From: Elmis aenea
Lineage: Eukaryota > Arthropoda > Insecta > Coleoptera > Elmidae
DNA: 64,000 bases
Direction of reading: 5' to 3'
Assembly: GCA_947652605.1 (NCBI GenBank)
Contig: OX393580.1
Coordinates: 16,636,159 to 16,700,158 of the forward strand
This document shows positions 35,250-48,400 of this stretch, piece after piece. The translations under genes and the position numbers were made by a program. How positions within the stretch are numbered: position 1 is the stretch's first letter; each line of letters starts with the position of its first letter. The notes beneath the pieces are model-generated. The model had not been told where the DNA came from, made no database searches, and saw nothing but the letters and a program-made list of their open reading frames with translations.

Positions 35250-38200
35250 ATGTCTGAGGCAGTAAATGAAGGACTGATGGCTGGTGTGGACTCAGGCCAA
35301 AAAACAATTTTGATGGTCAGTGTTGCTGACGTTGGACAGTCGATGCAACGATTTGGATGGCCCGATTATGTTGTGTTTGTATGCATGTTGATGCTATGTG
35401 TAGCAATTGGTTTATATTTCGGTTTTGTACGAAAAGCAACTTCGTCACAAGAATATTTGGTTGGAGGACGTAACATGCGTACTTTTCCTGTATCCGTTTC
35501 TCTTTTTGCTAGGTAGGAATCGAAAAGTACCTACTAATATATGGTTGCAAATATTTTTTCCAATTAAAATGATTGCACATTCAATTCATTTGTCGGAAAT
35601 TCTAGTCATTTCAATGCACTAGTAATTTTTTAGGCTCTATTTGACTCATTCTTGCTTGCCAAAAATTAAAGTAAATCCAAACCGTTTACAGATTTACTGA
35701 CACGATTTTTTTATCCTTTTTTGTAGTTTTACGAGTGGTATATCTCTTCTTGGAATACCAACAGAAATATACGTTTTTGGCATTCAGTACATGTACATTA
35801 TAGGAGGAATACTGCTCATGGCTGTAATAGCTGAGAGAGTCTTTATTCCCGTGTTTCATAAGTTACAAATAACTTCCACGTACGAGGTAATGATTGAGAC
35901 AGTAGTGCATAAATTTAAAAATTAAATTTCTGAAGTATTTAGAGAGAAGATTCGATAGAAGACTTCGCGTGTTCGGATCTGTTTTGTTCACCATGAATAT
36001 GGTATGTTGGACCCGTCTTGAAAAAAAAAACTTGTGGGTAAAGCTACATTGTGTTTAAGATTAACACCAGTTTTTCTATTTTTCCTTTAACATATACTTT
36101 TCATAAAACTTTAGTTATTAAAATGAGGTAATTTTTAGCTAACCTGGTTACCAATAGTAATTTACGTCCCAGCTTTAGCCTTCAACCAAGGTAAAGATCT
36201 CAATTTTATTTTTCAACTGTATTTGAAAGTTAAACTTAATAATTTTTGCTTATAGCTTCAAAAAAATCAGCTTAATATGGGGTGTTTTTGTTTAAAAAGT
36301 TTAATTAAAGAACTGAATAGTTGTGATTTATATTCTTAATTCGACAAAGGGAATTGTCTTGTCATTTTCCGCTTATAAGTAATCACATAAAGTGCTCTTT
36401 CCAGAGAAGTTATCTGGAATGTTAGGATATATAAAGATGAAAATTTTAACAATAAATTAAGTGAACTGATTAATTATGTAAACTTTTTCAGTAACTGGTA
36501 TTAACGTCCATATAGTAACTCCAGTAGTTTGCGTAATATGCATATTTTATACTTGTGTTGTAAGTATTTTTACATAATTCCAATTTCAAACCAAACAAAT
36601 TTAAGACAAAATCCGAAGAAGCGTTAATTTCTATTTTTCACTCAGGGTGGTTTAAAAGCTGTGGTTTGGACTGACGTTATTCAAACTGGCTTTATGCTGG
36701 GTGCTATGGTCTTGGTAATCATAAAAGGCACAATAGACATCGGTGGATTCCACCTGGTGTGGGAAAGAAATTGGGAAAGCGACAGAATAGAAGGGCCAAA
36801 GTACTATAACCTTTTTCCAAGTACTCAATCTCTCTAATTAATTTTCTTTCAGTTTTGATCCAGATCCGTTATCTCGCCATACATTTTGGGCGCTAGTTAT
36901 TGGCGGATCAATTTACTGGCTGCAAGGAAGTGTGATTAATCAAAGTATGATGCAAAGATATCTGTCGTTGCCCACTGTAAAATCATCCCAAAGGTTTAAC
37001 ATTTCACTTCGAATGTACGCAGAAACTAACTGATTTAGATTTCAGGGCGCTGTGGTTTTTCATTTTGGAAATTCTGTTGATGTTAACTCTTTGTTGTTAT
37101 AGTGGTATGCTTATTTTTGCCACCTATCATAAATGTGATCCTTTAACCACAACGGTAGGCAAAAATTTTAAGTGTATGTTATTAATATTTTTAAAAAAGT
37201 TCACGAAAATTGTGAGACAAAGTTTATAAAAAATGTTGTTCCGTTTAAAATATACCTACTCCACTTCGACTATAAATTTTTCTTTTTACGTAATTATTTT
37301 TAGTTGGCAAGAGAGAAAGACCAACTGCTTCCACTCCTAGTAATGCATGTCCTGGGAGATTTTCCAGGCTTTCCAGGATTATTCGTAGCTGGGATATTCA
37401 GCGCGGCTTTAAGGTAACGCTGTGTGGATTTTTTTTACTGTTCGTTAAAAATGCTTGTTTAGTTCACTTTCGACAGGTCTTAATTCGATGGCTGCCGTGG
37501 TCTTGGAGGATTTCTACAAGCCGTTCTTCAAGAAAAAACTCGAAGAAAAACAGACGTATGTGTTCATGAAAACTACAGTCGTTGTCCTTGGTGTTGTATT
37601 CGTAGGGTTGGTTTTTATAGTCGAGAAAATGGGTTCTGTGTTACAGGTAAGATTTCTAATAACAAAATTTAGTGATGTGTGAACAAATACAGAACATGAA
37701 TTTTGTAATTTACATTGTTTAAAATGAGTCGTACTAGTAATACTTTGGGCTATGAATGGAAATGTATTAAAAATTAATTTTTAATAAAAATAAAAACAAA
37801 TAATAAACGTTGACATAAAAAAATTAAACTCTAATTTCAATCAAGCAGTTACAAATAGAGGACAACTGTGTTTGGAATGTGAATACATTAAAGCCTAATT
37901 TTTTATGTCGACGTGTATTATTTGTTTTTATTTTTATTAAAAATAAATTTTTAGTACGTTTCCATTTATAGTTACAGTATAATTTTTAAAGTTTGATCGT
38001 TTTTTGTTATCTTAAATAGACTGCTAACTATGTTTTGAATAAACTTTAAACTGATTTTTCTAGAAAAATTTCTTATATAAGCATGCCTTTTTAATACACG
38101 GTCGGATTCAGAATTAAATTCTCTATCCGAATCAACAACAAAATGTATACCATGTACTTAAAAAAAAAAACGTTGCCTTTCGCACAATTGACATACGTCA

Positions 38201-41200
38201 TCGTAGAGATAACAAATGCACATCATTTAATAGAGTATTTGTCGCCGTTTTCAAAAATATAAGGTTTGTTGGGGTTATTTTCAATAATTAAAAAGTTATA
38301 GGGTGCGACAGTCAAACTGAATCACCCGGTATACTTGCAGGTACTTTTTTTTAAGTTTGAAACAGAAGCCAAACCATTTTATAATTGTAATGTAACGTGT
38401 CACATTTAGGTCACAAAAACGTAAAGATTTGCTAATTTTTTTCAACAAAACGTCTTGGAATGTATGTATCTTGCTTAAAAATGTCATGGTATTGGAACTG
38501 GATTTGTAAAAGTTCATTTTAAGAAACCTCTAAATTGTTTTTTAGCTTTCCATGAGTGTAGGAGCAATTGGGACAGGTCCGGCTCTAGCTTTATTCGCCA
38601 TGGGGCTACTTTTACCGTGGATCAATGCTAAGGTACGTTCTAATCGCGAAACGACATGGCAAAAAAAATTGCACATTTAATTTATAGGGTGCCCTCATAG
38701 GGGCCATCACCGGATTAATTTCAATGTCTTGGTTGTGCTTCAATGCCCAAGCGGCGATAGCCTCAGGTGATTTGCTATTTCCGGAAAAACCCGTTAGCAC
38801 CGAGGACTGCCACTATCATTTCACGCCGAAGAAGTTATCTTCGGTCAATTTTCAACTGGATCCGATATTCAACACGACGGACGTTCAACATACAGAGTGA
38901 GTTGAAATTAGTTACTCTAGAACTGTGAAAATGTTTAAATTTTCTACATTGAAGCACGTTTAGCGTTTAAAAATTTAACCGACTTTTCCTTCACAGTTGT
39001 GAAAGATATTAGCTAAGTATTTAATTGTGCTTCTGAAGTAAGAGTATTGAAGTTGTATTCTACAACGACAAACGAAACATCGAGAACTTGGGTGAATTGT
39101 TGATCGCAAATTCGTGTTTCATCTTAACCATTTCTTACTGCAATTAAGGGTAGTTCACACGGTGACACTAGCATTGTGACACTAGGTGCCGTGGCATCAA
39201 ATGTCGTCGTCTGAACAGCCTGATGTCGCGATGCCACGATGTCATGACGCTAGTGCCGCGATGTCGCGACACCGATATTTTGACATAACAGACAAATCGT
39301 CGCCTGAGAGTTATTTGGTTCCATACGCCATTTTGGGGCAAACTGACTTATTCATACCAAAATTATGTTAAAAATTTTCCATATCCTTCAACATAACTAA
39401 AATTTAAATTCGTTCGGTATTGACAAAGTTATCAGTGTTAACTTTGTTCCATATCCAAAAATCTAAAGATAAATTGCGGGTTTATTTGTTCCATATCCAT
39501 TCATTACACGTTTTACGTTTTATTTGTTCCACATCCGAAAAATTACCTCAATTCTTGTGTTATGATATCGTCTCCTGAGAGTTATTTTGTGCCATACGCC
39601 ATTTTGGGGCATATTGACTTATTAATATCAAGAATATGTTGAAGAAAATGTTTTATATCCTTCAACATTATTTAAAATTTAAATTCGTTCGGTATTGACA
39701 AAGTTATGACGTTATGAGTGTTACCTTTGTTTCAAATCAGAATGACTCTGGATTGAATTAGAATGAATTAGAAAAATGAATACTTAACACTATGTACAAG
39801 CCTAATTTATAGAGATTACAGGAAAAGCATAATTAAGTTCCCATTAATTTGTCGTATACGCTACCGAAAGGTAACTGCACCTGCAATGTACAATAAAGGG
39901 TCTTGGAATACCCAAAATTATTTCCAAGAATACAAGAATTTGGAGATTTGGGACACTAAAATATAGAACTTAAACTATATTTACAAAATGCACTGAATAT
40001 AAAAGAACAGCAGTTCATAACACAAATTTGTTGCAAAACCAAAATAATTTACTTGTTTAAAATAACATTTCAGTTTTTATATTATTGTCTTACGACATTT
40101 TTTTACAAAAAGTGTTTATGTTAAATTTTTTTTTTTAAATAATTGTGTTTCATTTACATATTAATACATAACCAAATTAATTTACTTGTTTAGAATAATA
40201 TTTTAGTTTTTGAATTATTGTTTTACGCCATTTTGTTACGAGAATCTTAAAATGTTTATGTTAAAATTTTATTTTTGTTTAAATAATTGTGTTCAATTTA
40301 CATAATACTTAACCAAAAAACTTTTCTTGTTTAGAATAATATTTCAAATTTTATATTATTTTTTACGGCATTTTGTTGCAAGAATGTTAAAATATTTATG
40401 TTAAAGTTTAATTTTTTTTAAATAATTGTGTTCGGTTTATATAATACATAAGCAAATTAATTTACTTGTTTTTATACTATTGTTTCACGGCATTTTGTAA
40501 CGAGATTGTTCAAATGTTTATTTTACAGTTTAAATAAAATATGTTTTGTAATTGTATTTTACATAATTTGACATTTCGTAAAAACAAATCAAAGCCAAAT
40601 TTTCGTAAAATTTTTCCTAACAATTTGGTTATACTTATTTAAATTATTTTATTTAAATAAAATCAACTTTTCATTTAAAAACTATAAAAATACCATGCAC
40701 ATGGAACAAACTTCTACAAAAATGTGCTAAGCAGCTAAGGAGATTGTTCCATATCCATTTTCAAATTGGCAGTAACTCAAGATTTTATTAAAATTTAATA
40801 ATTTTAAATTTATTAATTAGATACTGTATTACTTTCAAGTTCTTTCAGAAAAATTAAACGCATAAATATTTTTAATAACAGAGTAATAAAAACAGAAACT
40901 TTAAAGTCGATTTACTCAAAACTAACTAAATGGCGTATGGAACAAAACAACTCCAAGGCGACGAAATATCATACATTTGGTTGTTATCAATTACCAATTT
41001 ATCATGTTCTCTATAGATGTTCCAACGATTTTAGAGCATTATTAACAATATCCTTGTTTATGGGACAAATCTATTCCCGAATATAGCGACATCAAAATAA
41101 TCAGTTGCTCTACAACACTCGTTACTGCAGTTACAAGAGCGACCATTTTTATTTTAATGTCGCGACGCTCAAATATATCGTATTACCTGTAAAGACCCAG

Positions 41201-41857
41201 TGCCGCGACACCGAATGTCAAGCGACGTCGTGACATTTGATGTAGCGACGCTAGTGTCACCGTGTGAACTCTATTTTTTGCCAAAACGCGATTTTTTTAA
41301 TTACAGCGAACGTTACATGCTTTATCGATTATCGTATCTTTGGTACACTTTGGTTGGTGCGACCATAACGACTGTGACTGCCTTGTTAGTGAGCTTTATA
41401 ACAAAACCGTTGGATCCTAGAGACGTCGATCCGTCTCTTCTGGCACCGTTTGTGAGGCGTCTGATACCACAGAGGGAATATCCCAACCAACCAACCGCGG
41501 ATGATATTATATACGCTTTTGGAAATACGGTGAGAAAATGTACATGTTTAAAAACGCAAAAATTTCAGCTGAGATTTAATGCAGTTTTTAACCTTTTTGT
41601 AGTTGGGAAATCCCCCTTTTTTGAATTATATATCACAATAAAAGTCGCCACTATTTTTGTATTAATTTGACAAGTATAAGTTATAATGTAGTAATAAATA
41701 ATTTAGAAAGTTTGCAGGCCGCGTTTGGGAACTGCTGTATCGTAAGATTTGCTTAATTATCATATAATACAGATAATTTTAATTTCAGGCAAAATCAGTA
41801 AATGCTGGAGAGCCTAATTTTGGTATGAACAACATGAGTGTACCAGAATCAGCATAG
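35250..41857 (+). CDS. SLC5 sodium-coupled solute transporter
   Basis: Fourteen exons splice in frame to 631 residues: 35250-35512, 35727-35886, 35936-36001, 36139-36190, 36492-36559, 36646-36800, 36853-36993, 37046-37154, 37304-37413, 37463-37646, 38546-38632, 38688-38896, 41307-41529, 41789-41857. The Met at 35250 has A at -3; an in-frame Met at 35226 adds eight residues. Family features seen: [21 protein letters not shown] (first helix), [56 protein letters not shown] block at the exon 2-3 join, [18 protein letters not shown], and a region [27 protein letters not shown] matching the sodium-site helix of SSF transporters. Closest group by eye is the monocarboxylate/multivitamin branch (SMCT, SMVT). 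It moves a small organic anion with Na+ across the plasma membrane; the substrate is not predictable. The donor of exon 6 (GTACTA) is weak. Confidence 0.93.
37757..37968. repeat. Palindromic MITE in SLC5 intron 10
   Basis: ATGGAAATGTATTAAAAATT and the following A+T-rich arm of about 75 bases pair with the complement ending GTTTCCAT near 37968. The loop is about 65 bases. No target duplication identified. Confidence 0.65.
39297..39760. repeat. Two 270-bp direct repeat units
   Basis: A unit starting TCGTC-CCTGAGAGTTATTT and running through ATTCGTTCGGTATTGACAAA appears at 39297 and 39568. Copies differ by small indels. The word TTGTTCCATATCC recurs across the element. Confidence 0.7.
40040..40550. 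repeat. Four tandem units of about 135-140 bp
   Basis: Units begin with CAAATTAATTTACTTGTTT variants at 40040, 40173, 40314 and 40453. Each contains a TTTTACGGCATTTTGTTAC block and a TTTAAATAATTGTGTT block. The last is incomplete. Confidence 0.75.
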
Positions 41858-41919
41858 CTGTAATAAATAATTTTAAGTTGATATTATAAAAAGAGATTTA
41901 TAGGAACTTTTTACTTTTT

Positions 41920-41925
41920 AATAAA
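41920..41925 (+). terminator. Poly(A) signal AATAAA of SLC5
   Basis: AATAAA 63 bases after the stop codon; another at 41862-41867 lies only four bases past the stop and is less likely. Confidence 0.55.
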
Positions 41926-42127
41926 TCATGTTAACAGTAAACTTTGATTTGTGATTTAATTTGCTTTAAATACAATTTACGGTTAATACCTATAGAAATC
42001 AAAGTGTGTTAAACTATCGGCAACCTTTCAGATCAAATTTTTATCATTAACGAGACGTTTTGATGATGTTATAGATTATTAAGCGCACTTTTTAACTATC
42101 AGTAAAAATATTTGAATACCTCTTATA

Positions 42128-42877
42128 CAGCGTCATTCAAAAAGTCTGCAACAAATGGAAAAAAAAAATTATTGATTTCTCAGAAAATTTTATTCTCGAT
42201 AAAAGCTGATGCATGGTCTAAAACTAAATTTGAGCTTGAAAAAATTTAAATAAAAAGTCATAGGACACTAGACTTTAGCGATTTTTGAAACATTCGAGTT
42301 AAGTGCCCTTTTTTTAAGGGATACTAAAACAATTTATGGGAAACATTTATTTAAAATCTAAAAATTTGGCTAGGTTCAAATTTTGACTATCAAATTCCAA
42401 TTTATAATTTTTAAGAAATTTTTGCGTTCAAAATTATAAAAAGCCACTAAAATCTAGTGTCATATGACTTTTTATTAACTTAAAATTAGTTTTAAAGCAT
42501 GCACCAACTTTTAATAAGAAATAAAATTTTCTGAAAAATCAATAATAAAAAACTTTTCCATTTGTTGCAACTTTTAAATTTTAAATTTCTTAAAAAATAA
42601 AAGTTGGAACTTGACCGTCAAAATTTAAATCTATGCTGATTTTTAGATTCTAATTAACTTTTCTTATAACATATTTTTGTATCTCTTAAAATAGATCACT
42701 TTACTCTTTACTACTTCAAAAATCACTAAAATTTTGTGTCCTATGACTTTTATTGAACTTTTTTCTATGTTAAAATTAATTTTAGGCCATGCACCAACTT
42801 TTATCAGCAATGAAATTTTCTGAGAAATCAATAATAAAAAACTTTTTTATTTGTTGCAGACTTTTTGAATAACGCTG
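42128..42877. mobile_element. Mariner-like MITE (CAGCGTCATTC ends), copy 1
   Basis: CAGCGTCATTCAAAAAGTCT at the left mirrors AGACTTTTTGAATAACGCTG at the right, with TA at 42126-42127 and 42878-42879. Internal words TAGGACACTAGA and complement follow the inverted layout. A second copy is nested at 47305-48728. Confidence 0.88.
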
Positions 42878-42879
42878 TA

Positions 42880-45413
42880 TAAAACGTAATATTACTTCAA
42901 TAACAACTTAATTTTAAAGTTGTTTTGTTGTTTTATTGAATTTTAGCCTCGATTTATACATTTACTAATCAAAAATAGACTGAGAAATTCGAAAAAATCG
43001 ACCAAGAAAAGAATAGGCAGACAGAAACTCGATAAATTGGAAAAAACACTTTTTCTAATAACCATGAAAAATTCCACAACTGGCATCAATAAAAACTCGG
43101 TTAATTAAAAAACACAGGATTTGGAAACTAACTGAATAAGGTAAGATTTTTCTCATTATCTTTTTGTGTTTTTGAGCCGTGGCTACGGCAAATCCAAGCA
43201 CTTGGATGAATTTATAACATCTTAAAGCATGAATTAAAGTTTTCAAACTTAATGTTAGAAAAACAAGTTGCTGAGAATAGGCCAAGCAGAAGCGTTCAGT
43301 TCTTTGTATCTTTTAAGGAAGAACTTGCGTGTGTAATTTTTTATTTAATATATAAAAAACTGCAAATCCTTCAGTTGGTGCGTTAGTGGGGGGCGCCTAC
43401 CAGAACTTGCAAACTGAACGTAGTGCTGAAGTTTGGCAGGTTGCATAAGAGTTCAGGCGCTAACGGGACAAGACGATCCAGTAGAACGTGTTAATTAAGG
43501 CGGTAGATATTGATTAAGGTATTTGGCCAGGTCCGTAATATTTTTTTGTTAGTTATTGATAGCCTATTATATCGCGTGTATTATAAAAGATTCGCTGGCA
43601 TGAAAAAACGTTTACCTCGGCTTTAACCGACCCCAAAAAGGGTTCGATAACGAGCTCTCTCTACGAGAACCTTCCTCAGGACCGTACACTCAATGCATTC
43701 TGTTGACAAACTCGCCAACAAATGTGCCGACAAAGGCGGAAACTTTGGAATGCCGAACAGTCAGCTGTATAATTTCTAGTAGCCTTGGATACACATTTAT
43801 ACAATTTTTAGTTAGTTTCTCGGTGATCAGTTGTCAATGTGCCGTGATAACACCGTTGTCAAGTGAAATATCGCGTGTACGCTTCAATTCTGGGACCCAA
43901 ACTAAAGAACTACAACTTGGCAACGGTGTAGTGACCAGTCTCACAAAAAATACCATAATTACTAGGTAAAGTAGCAAAAAAATCGCAATACGACAAATCA
44001 ATAACCCGGTCCACTCTATCCATCAAATTACTAATCCTTTATTATGTAAAACTTCATCAAAATATACTTTAGATGCCAAAAAATCTGGAGCGCACCAAAA
44101 CATAACTCATTTAATACTTTTCCAACGCAATAATTACCAGTACCTATTGAATGTTGTTAACAAAAGAAATGCAGTTTATACTTTGAAGTTTCTTTTGCAT
44201 AAATTTACATAATTGTCAATTTTATTGACAGTTTCATTCATAAACTTTGTCCCCCAGCCTGCTGCTAGCTTGCACGAGGTTAATTAATAATGAAGGGCAT
44301 GGTTTACTTCGTCTGAAAACATTATGCAACGTTTAAATCTATTTTTAAATTTATCATGTATTAATAAACAAAACAATTTGGGTATTTGATCATGACTACG
44401 TAATTTTTAGCTGTCCTTAAACAATTTTATGGATCCGTGAAAATCTGTTTAGAATGTTGTATTCAAATCGGTATTGTTAAGTTGCTTTTCCTTGCTAATG
44501 AACTTGTTTTATTGTTAAAAGGTGCGCATAAGATTGGGTTTAACTTTTTTACAGCAGAAGTAGTTTTATCGGTGTGTTTGTGAAAAAATTCGCTAGGTAA
44601 ACGAGCATAAAGCTTACAAAGGTACACAACTCAAAAAATAAATATTAAGACAATTTTAATAACGCATAGAAATGCAAAGTGGTAAAGAATTTCAATTTTC
44701 ACGATACAAAATTTGGTCAAATAATTAAAAAACTGGATGGTTGTGGCTTTGCCTTAAAAGCGATAAATTAATTTTCCCAAGAAGAATCCTTCACCCATTT
44801 TAATATTTATTTCCTGTAAACTTGCTCCTAATTAAGGACATATTTAAAAAAATGTTTTATCAATAAATTTACAGTTCTTAAAATTGTTTAAATCATCTCC
44901 AAATAAGTTCTTTTCCACCCCATGAATGTATGTGCTTGGGTATTGATTGTTGATTCAGTTGTCCTGGAAACTACGGAAATGAATAGTATTTTTTTAAATC
45001 AGTAATGATTTATTGAAGCATGTATTTTGACACTTAATTTAGACAAAATTTGCCCAACAATTACGATAATTATCACATCACAATAATTCTTCGCACACTT
45101 ATTTGTCGAAGAAACTTGATAATTAATTGTGAAACATTCGTTGTCACAGAATTGCTATCTAATACTATTGTAATGTATTAAACAAATATATACATTTGTA
45201 ATATTGGCTTTCCCTTCTTTTTCTACGCTAGTTTCATCTATTTATCAATTGTATCGAGACTTTACCCATTTGTCTAGACTCTAGACTATATAATGTTTAC
45301 GTAAAGGCGTAATCACGACGAAACTTCCAACTTTTGCTTGCCCAAGTTGATATGATTACTATATTAGCTGATCGTATGTTTGTTACAGGTAAATACATCT
45401 TTGTAACAGGTCA
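42880..45413. other. Upstream region of the glutamate carrier
   Basis: No gene is seen. About 43380-43700 is less A+T-rich than the surroundings and could hold a promoter. TTTGTAACAG|GTC just before the start codon (ending about 45410) could be the acceptor of a leader intron. Confidence 0.4.
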
Positions 45414-48400
45414 ATGGGAGATAAACCACCACAGCAATTTGCGTAAGTACTTAATTACCAGTTATAAAATGATTTTATAGTTATCTTTATCATGCACTTG
45501 ATTTTTGTTTCTATTTCTTTATAAGCTATTGTTAGTGTTGTCACTTTATTTCACTCGTGAAGATTTGTCCAATTGCTTTTCTCACTTAACTTAAATAATT
45601 TATTATTTAGGTCATTTTCTCATTTTTCATAAAAATTATAGAACCAAATTTAAACCATTTGAAGGCTAGTAAGTATCCATTATTTGGGCCACAATAAAGT
45701 GTATAAGTTTGATTTAATTTTTAAAGAAAATCGATTTTTGGTCGCAAAAAAGCACTTTTCCCATTTTTCACGAATAAGGAAATATATTATTTAAGGGCTA
45801 ATAGTCCTTAATTTAGCCATAAATAACGTGTATACGAAGTTAGAAGCCATTTGCTTTTGTTATAAAGAAAGTCGAATTTTTGGTCAAAAAGTGCAAAAAC
45901 TATATCCCATTTTTCAGAAATTTTTTAGAAAAAAAATTATTTTAGGGCTAATAATCCTTAATTTGGCCATAATTATTGTGAATACGAAGTTTAAAGCCAT
46001 TTGCTTGGGTTTAAAAAAAAAAAACATTTTTTGGTCGAACAAATGGCACCTTTTGCAGTTTCTCATTTTCACGAAAAATTAAATATATTATTTAAGGGCT
46101 AATAATCCTTAATTTGGCCATAAATAACGTGTATACAAGGTTTGAAGCCATTTGCTTTAGTTTCAAAATAAGTCGATTTTTTTGTCAAAAACATGGCAAA
46201 GACTCTATAGCTTTTGCAGTTTTCCCATTTTTCCCAAAAAATTAAATACACTCCTATTATTTAGGGGCTAATAATTCTTAATTTGGCCAAAAATAAGGTG
46301 TGTACCAAGTTTGAAGCGATTTGTTTATCTAAACTTTGCTTAGTCCAATGTTGGACAAATAAATTGCAAATAATTGTTAATTTGCGTGTAATTTTATTTC
46401 TATATCTTTATAATTTTGGTTGCCTTTGACAAATATATCTACAAATTAAATGAATCATTCAACTAGTTAGTAGCAAATATAAATATAATATTAAATTAAA
46501 CTTTATATAACAAACTGCATTTTTGTATCTCAAGATAATAATGACTTGACTGTGATTGCGCTGTTCATAAAGCTATTAATAATTCATGTTTTACGTAATA
46601 AAAATCGACTTTTATCATATCATTAATAAACTTGTTTAAGTTGTAAACTATTTTGCAATATCTACAACGTGCATGAATTTTCGTTGCTTATACAAACCGC
46701 GATAATAAAAAGAGTACTGCAGTTGTTGGTTGTGTAATAAAGTTTTAGGAAGTATCATGTTGCATGATAAATTATACATACATGTTTAAACAACTTCACA
46801 TCATGTTATGACAGGGTCGAGCAACAGGGCCGTACTATAAATATTTTTGTGTTGTATATTGTATATCAATGTTGGAAACAAGAGGTTCTATTTTAAGAGT
46901 TCTGGTGGTTGGATGCGCATTCAGTATGCTGAAAAAAATTGTCTGAAGTTTGGTGCTTAAAAATTGGTTTAATTATACCCGGTAAAAAATGTTTGGGAGT
47001 TATTGAAAACTATACTGAAAATCTGTTCCTCTTTGTTAAATTCAGGGCTTCGAACTGTAATTTTTTTCGTTTCGGTTTTCGTTCCGGTTCAATTAAAAAC
47101 ATATACTATATCGGTTCGGTTCCGGTTTTCGTTCCGGAAAAAATAACGGTTTTTTTCGGTTTTCGGTTCAGCTCCTAGGGATTACTTTTTATATTTTTTT
47201 TAAATGTTTTTATTTGGTATAATAAGCTATAATAATTGGAAATAGAAGAACCTATATAACATATAACATATGACGATAATATAATTTATTAAACGAAACA
47301 TATACAGCGTCATTCAAAAAGTCTGCAACAAACGGGAAAAATTTTTATTATAGATTTCTCAGAAAATTTTGTTCTAGACAAGAGTTGGTGCATAGTCTAA
47401 AACCAATTTTAAGAAGAAAAATAGTTTAATAAAAAGTCATAGGACACTAGATTTCAGCGATTTTTGAAATATTCGCAAGATTAAAGTGCCCTTATTTTAA
47501 GAGATACAAAAAAAAATTATAAGAAAAAGTTATTTAGAATCTCAAAATAGGGCTAGATTTATATTTTGACGGCCGAATTCCAATTTTTATTTTTTAAGAA
47601 ATTTCAACATTCAAAAAGTGTGCAACAAATGGAAAAGTGTTTTATTATCAGTTTCTCAGAAAATGTTATTCTTGATAAAAGTTGACGCATAGTCTAAAAC
47701 AAATTTTAAAATGAAGAAAAATTCAATGAAAAGTCATAGGACACTAGATTTTAGCAATTTTTGAAATATTCTGTAGAGTAAAGTAGCCTTAATTTAAGAG
47801 ATACATTTTTGGTAATTTATGCTTGTAAGGGACCGGCGTGGCTGTCATATGAACGCTGTGTTCACTTGTAAGCGTTTGTGCGTAAAAGTATTTATGAAGG
47901 TTGTAACCCATTCCACATTTATGGCCTACATTTCATTTATCCTATGCATTTGAAAAACAGAAAACCTTAACCAACCTTTAACCTGGACCCTTTATTATTG
48001 ACCAAGCGAACGAGGATGAGGTTAAAGGTCGGTGAAAGTTTTTTTAAATTGTAATTTTTAATGGATTGCAAAAACCTTTGTGATGAGTTTTACGCCCAAA
48101 CGCTTACATGTGAACGTAGCGTTTATACACGTGAACAAAGCGTTAATACCTGACAGCCACGCCGGTCCCTTACAAGCATAAATTACCACATTTTTTTTAT
48201 AAACTTAAAAATTTAATTAATTTAATTTAAATTTTTACGATCAAATTCCAAATTTTTATTATTAAGAAATTTTAAGCACTTTACTCATGCGAATATTTCA
48301 AAAATCGTTAAAATCTAGTGTCCTATAATTCTTCATGGAACTTCTTTTCATCTTAAAATTAGTTTTAGACCATGCACAAACTTTTATTAACAATAAAAAT

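Larger units (their letters stand above)
39148..41275. mobile_element. 2.1-kb element in SLC5 intron 12, Harbinger-like ends
   Basis: TAGTTCACACGGTGACACTA at the left mirrors GCTAGTGTCACCGTGTGAAC at the right. Inside the ends, short words such as GTGCCG..GATGTCGCGAC repeat at both sides. The GTTCACACG end recalls PIF/Harbinger MITEs, but no 3-bp target duplication can be proven. It contains two tandem repeat zones (39297-39760, 40040-40550). It ends about 30 bases before the exon 13 acceptor (41306). Confidence 0.65.

Noticed and set aside
38104..38334. Possible MITE end (AATCACCCGGTATAC) in SLC5 intron 10
   Set aside because: No matching opposite end; only a small hairpin near 38110. Too weak to annotate.
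43703..43969. 88-codon frame upstream of the carrier
   Set aside because: No family similarity or splice partner; likely promoter or leader DNA.
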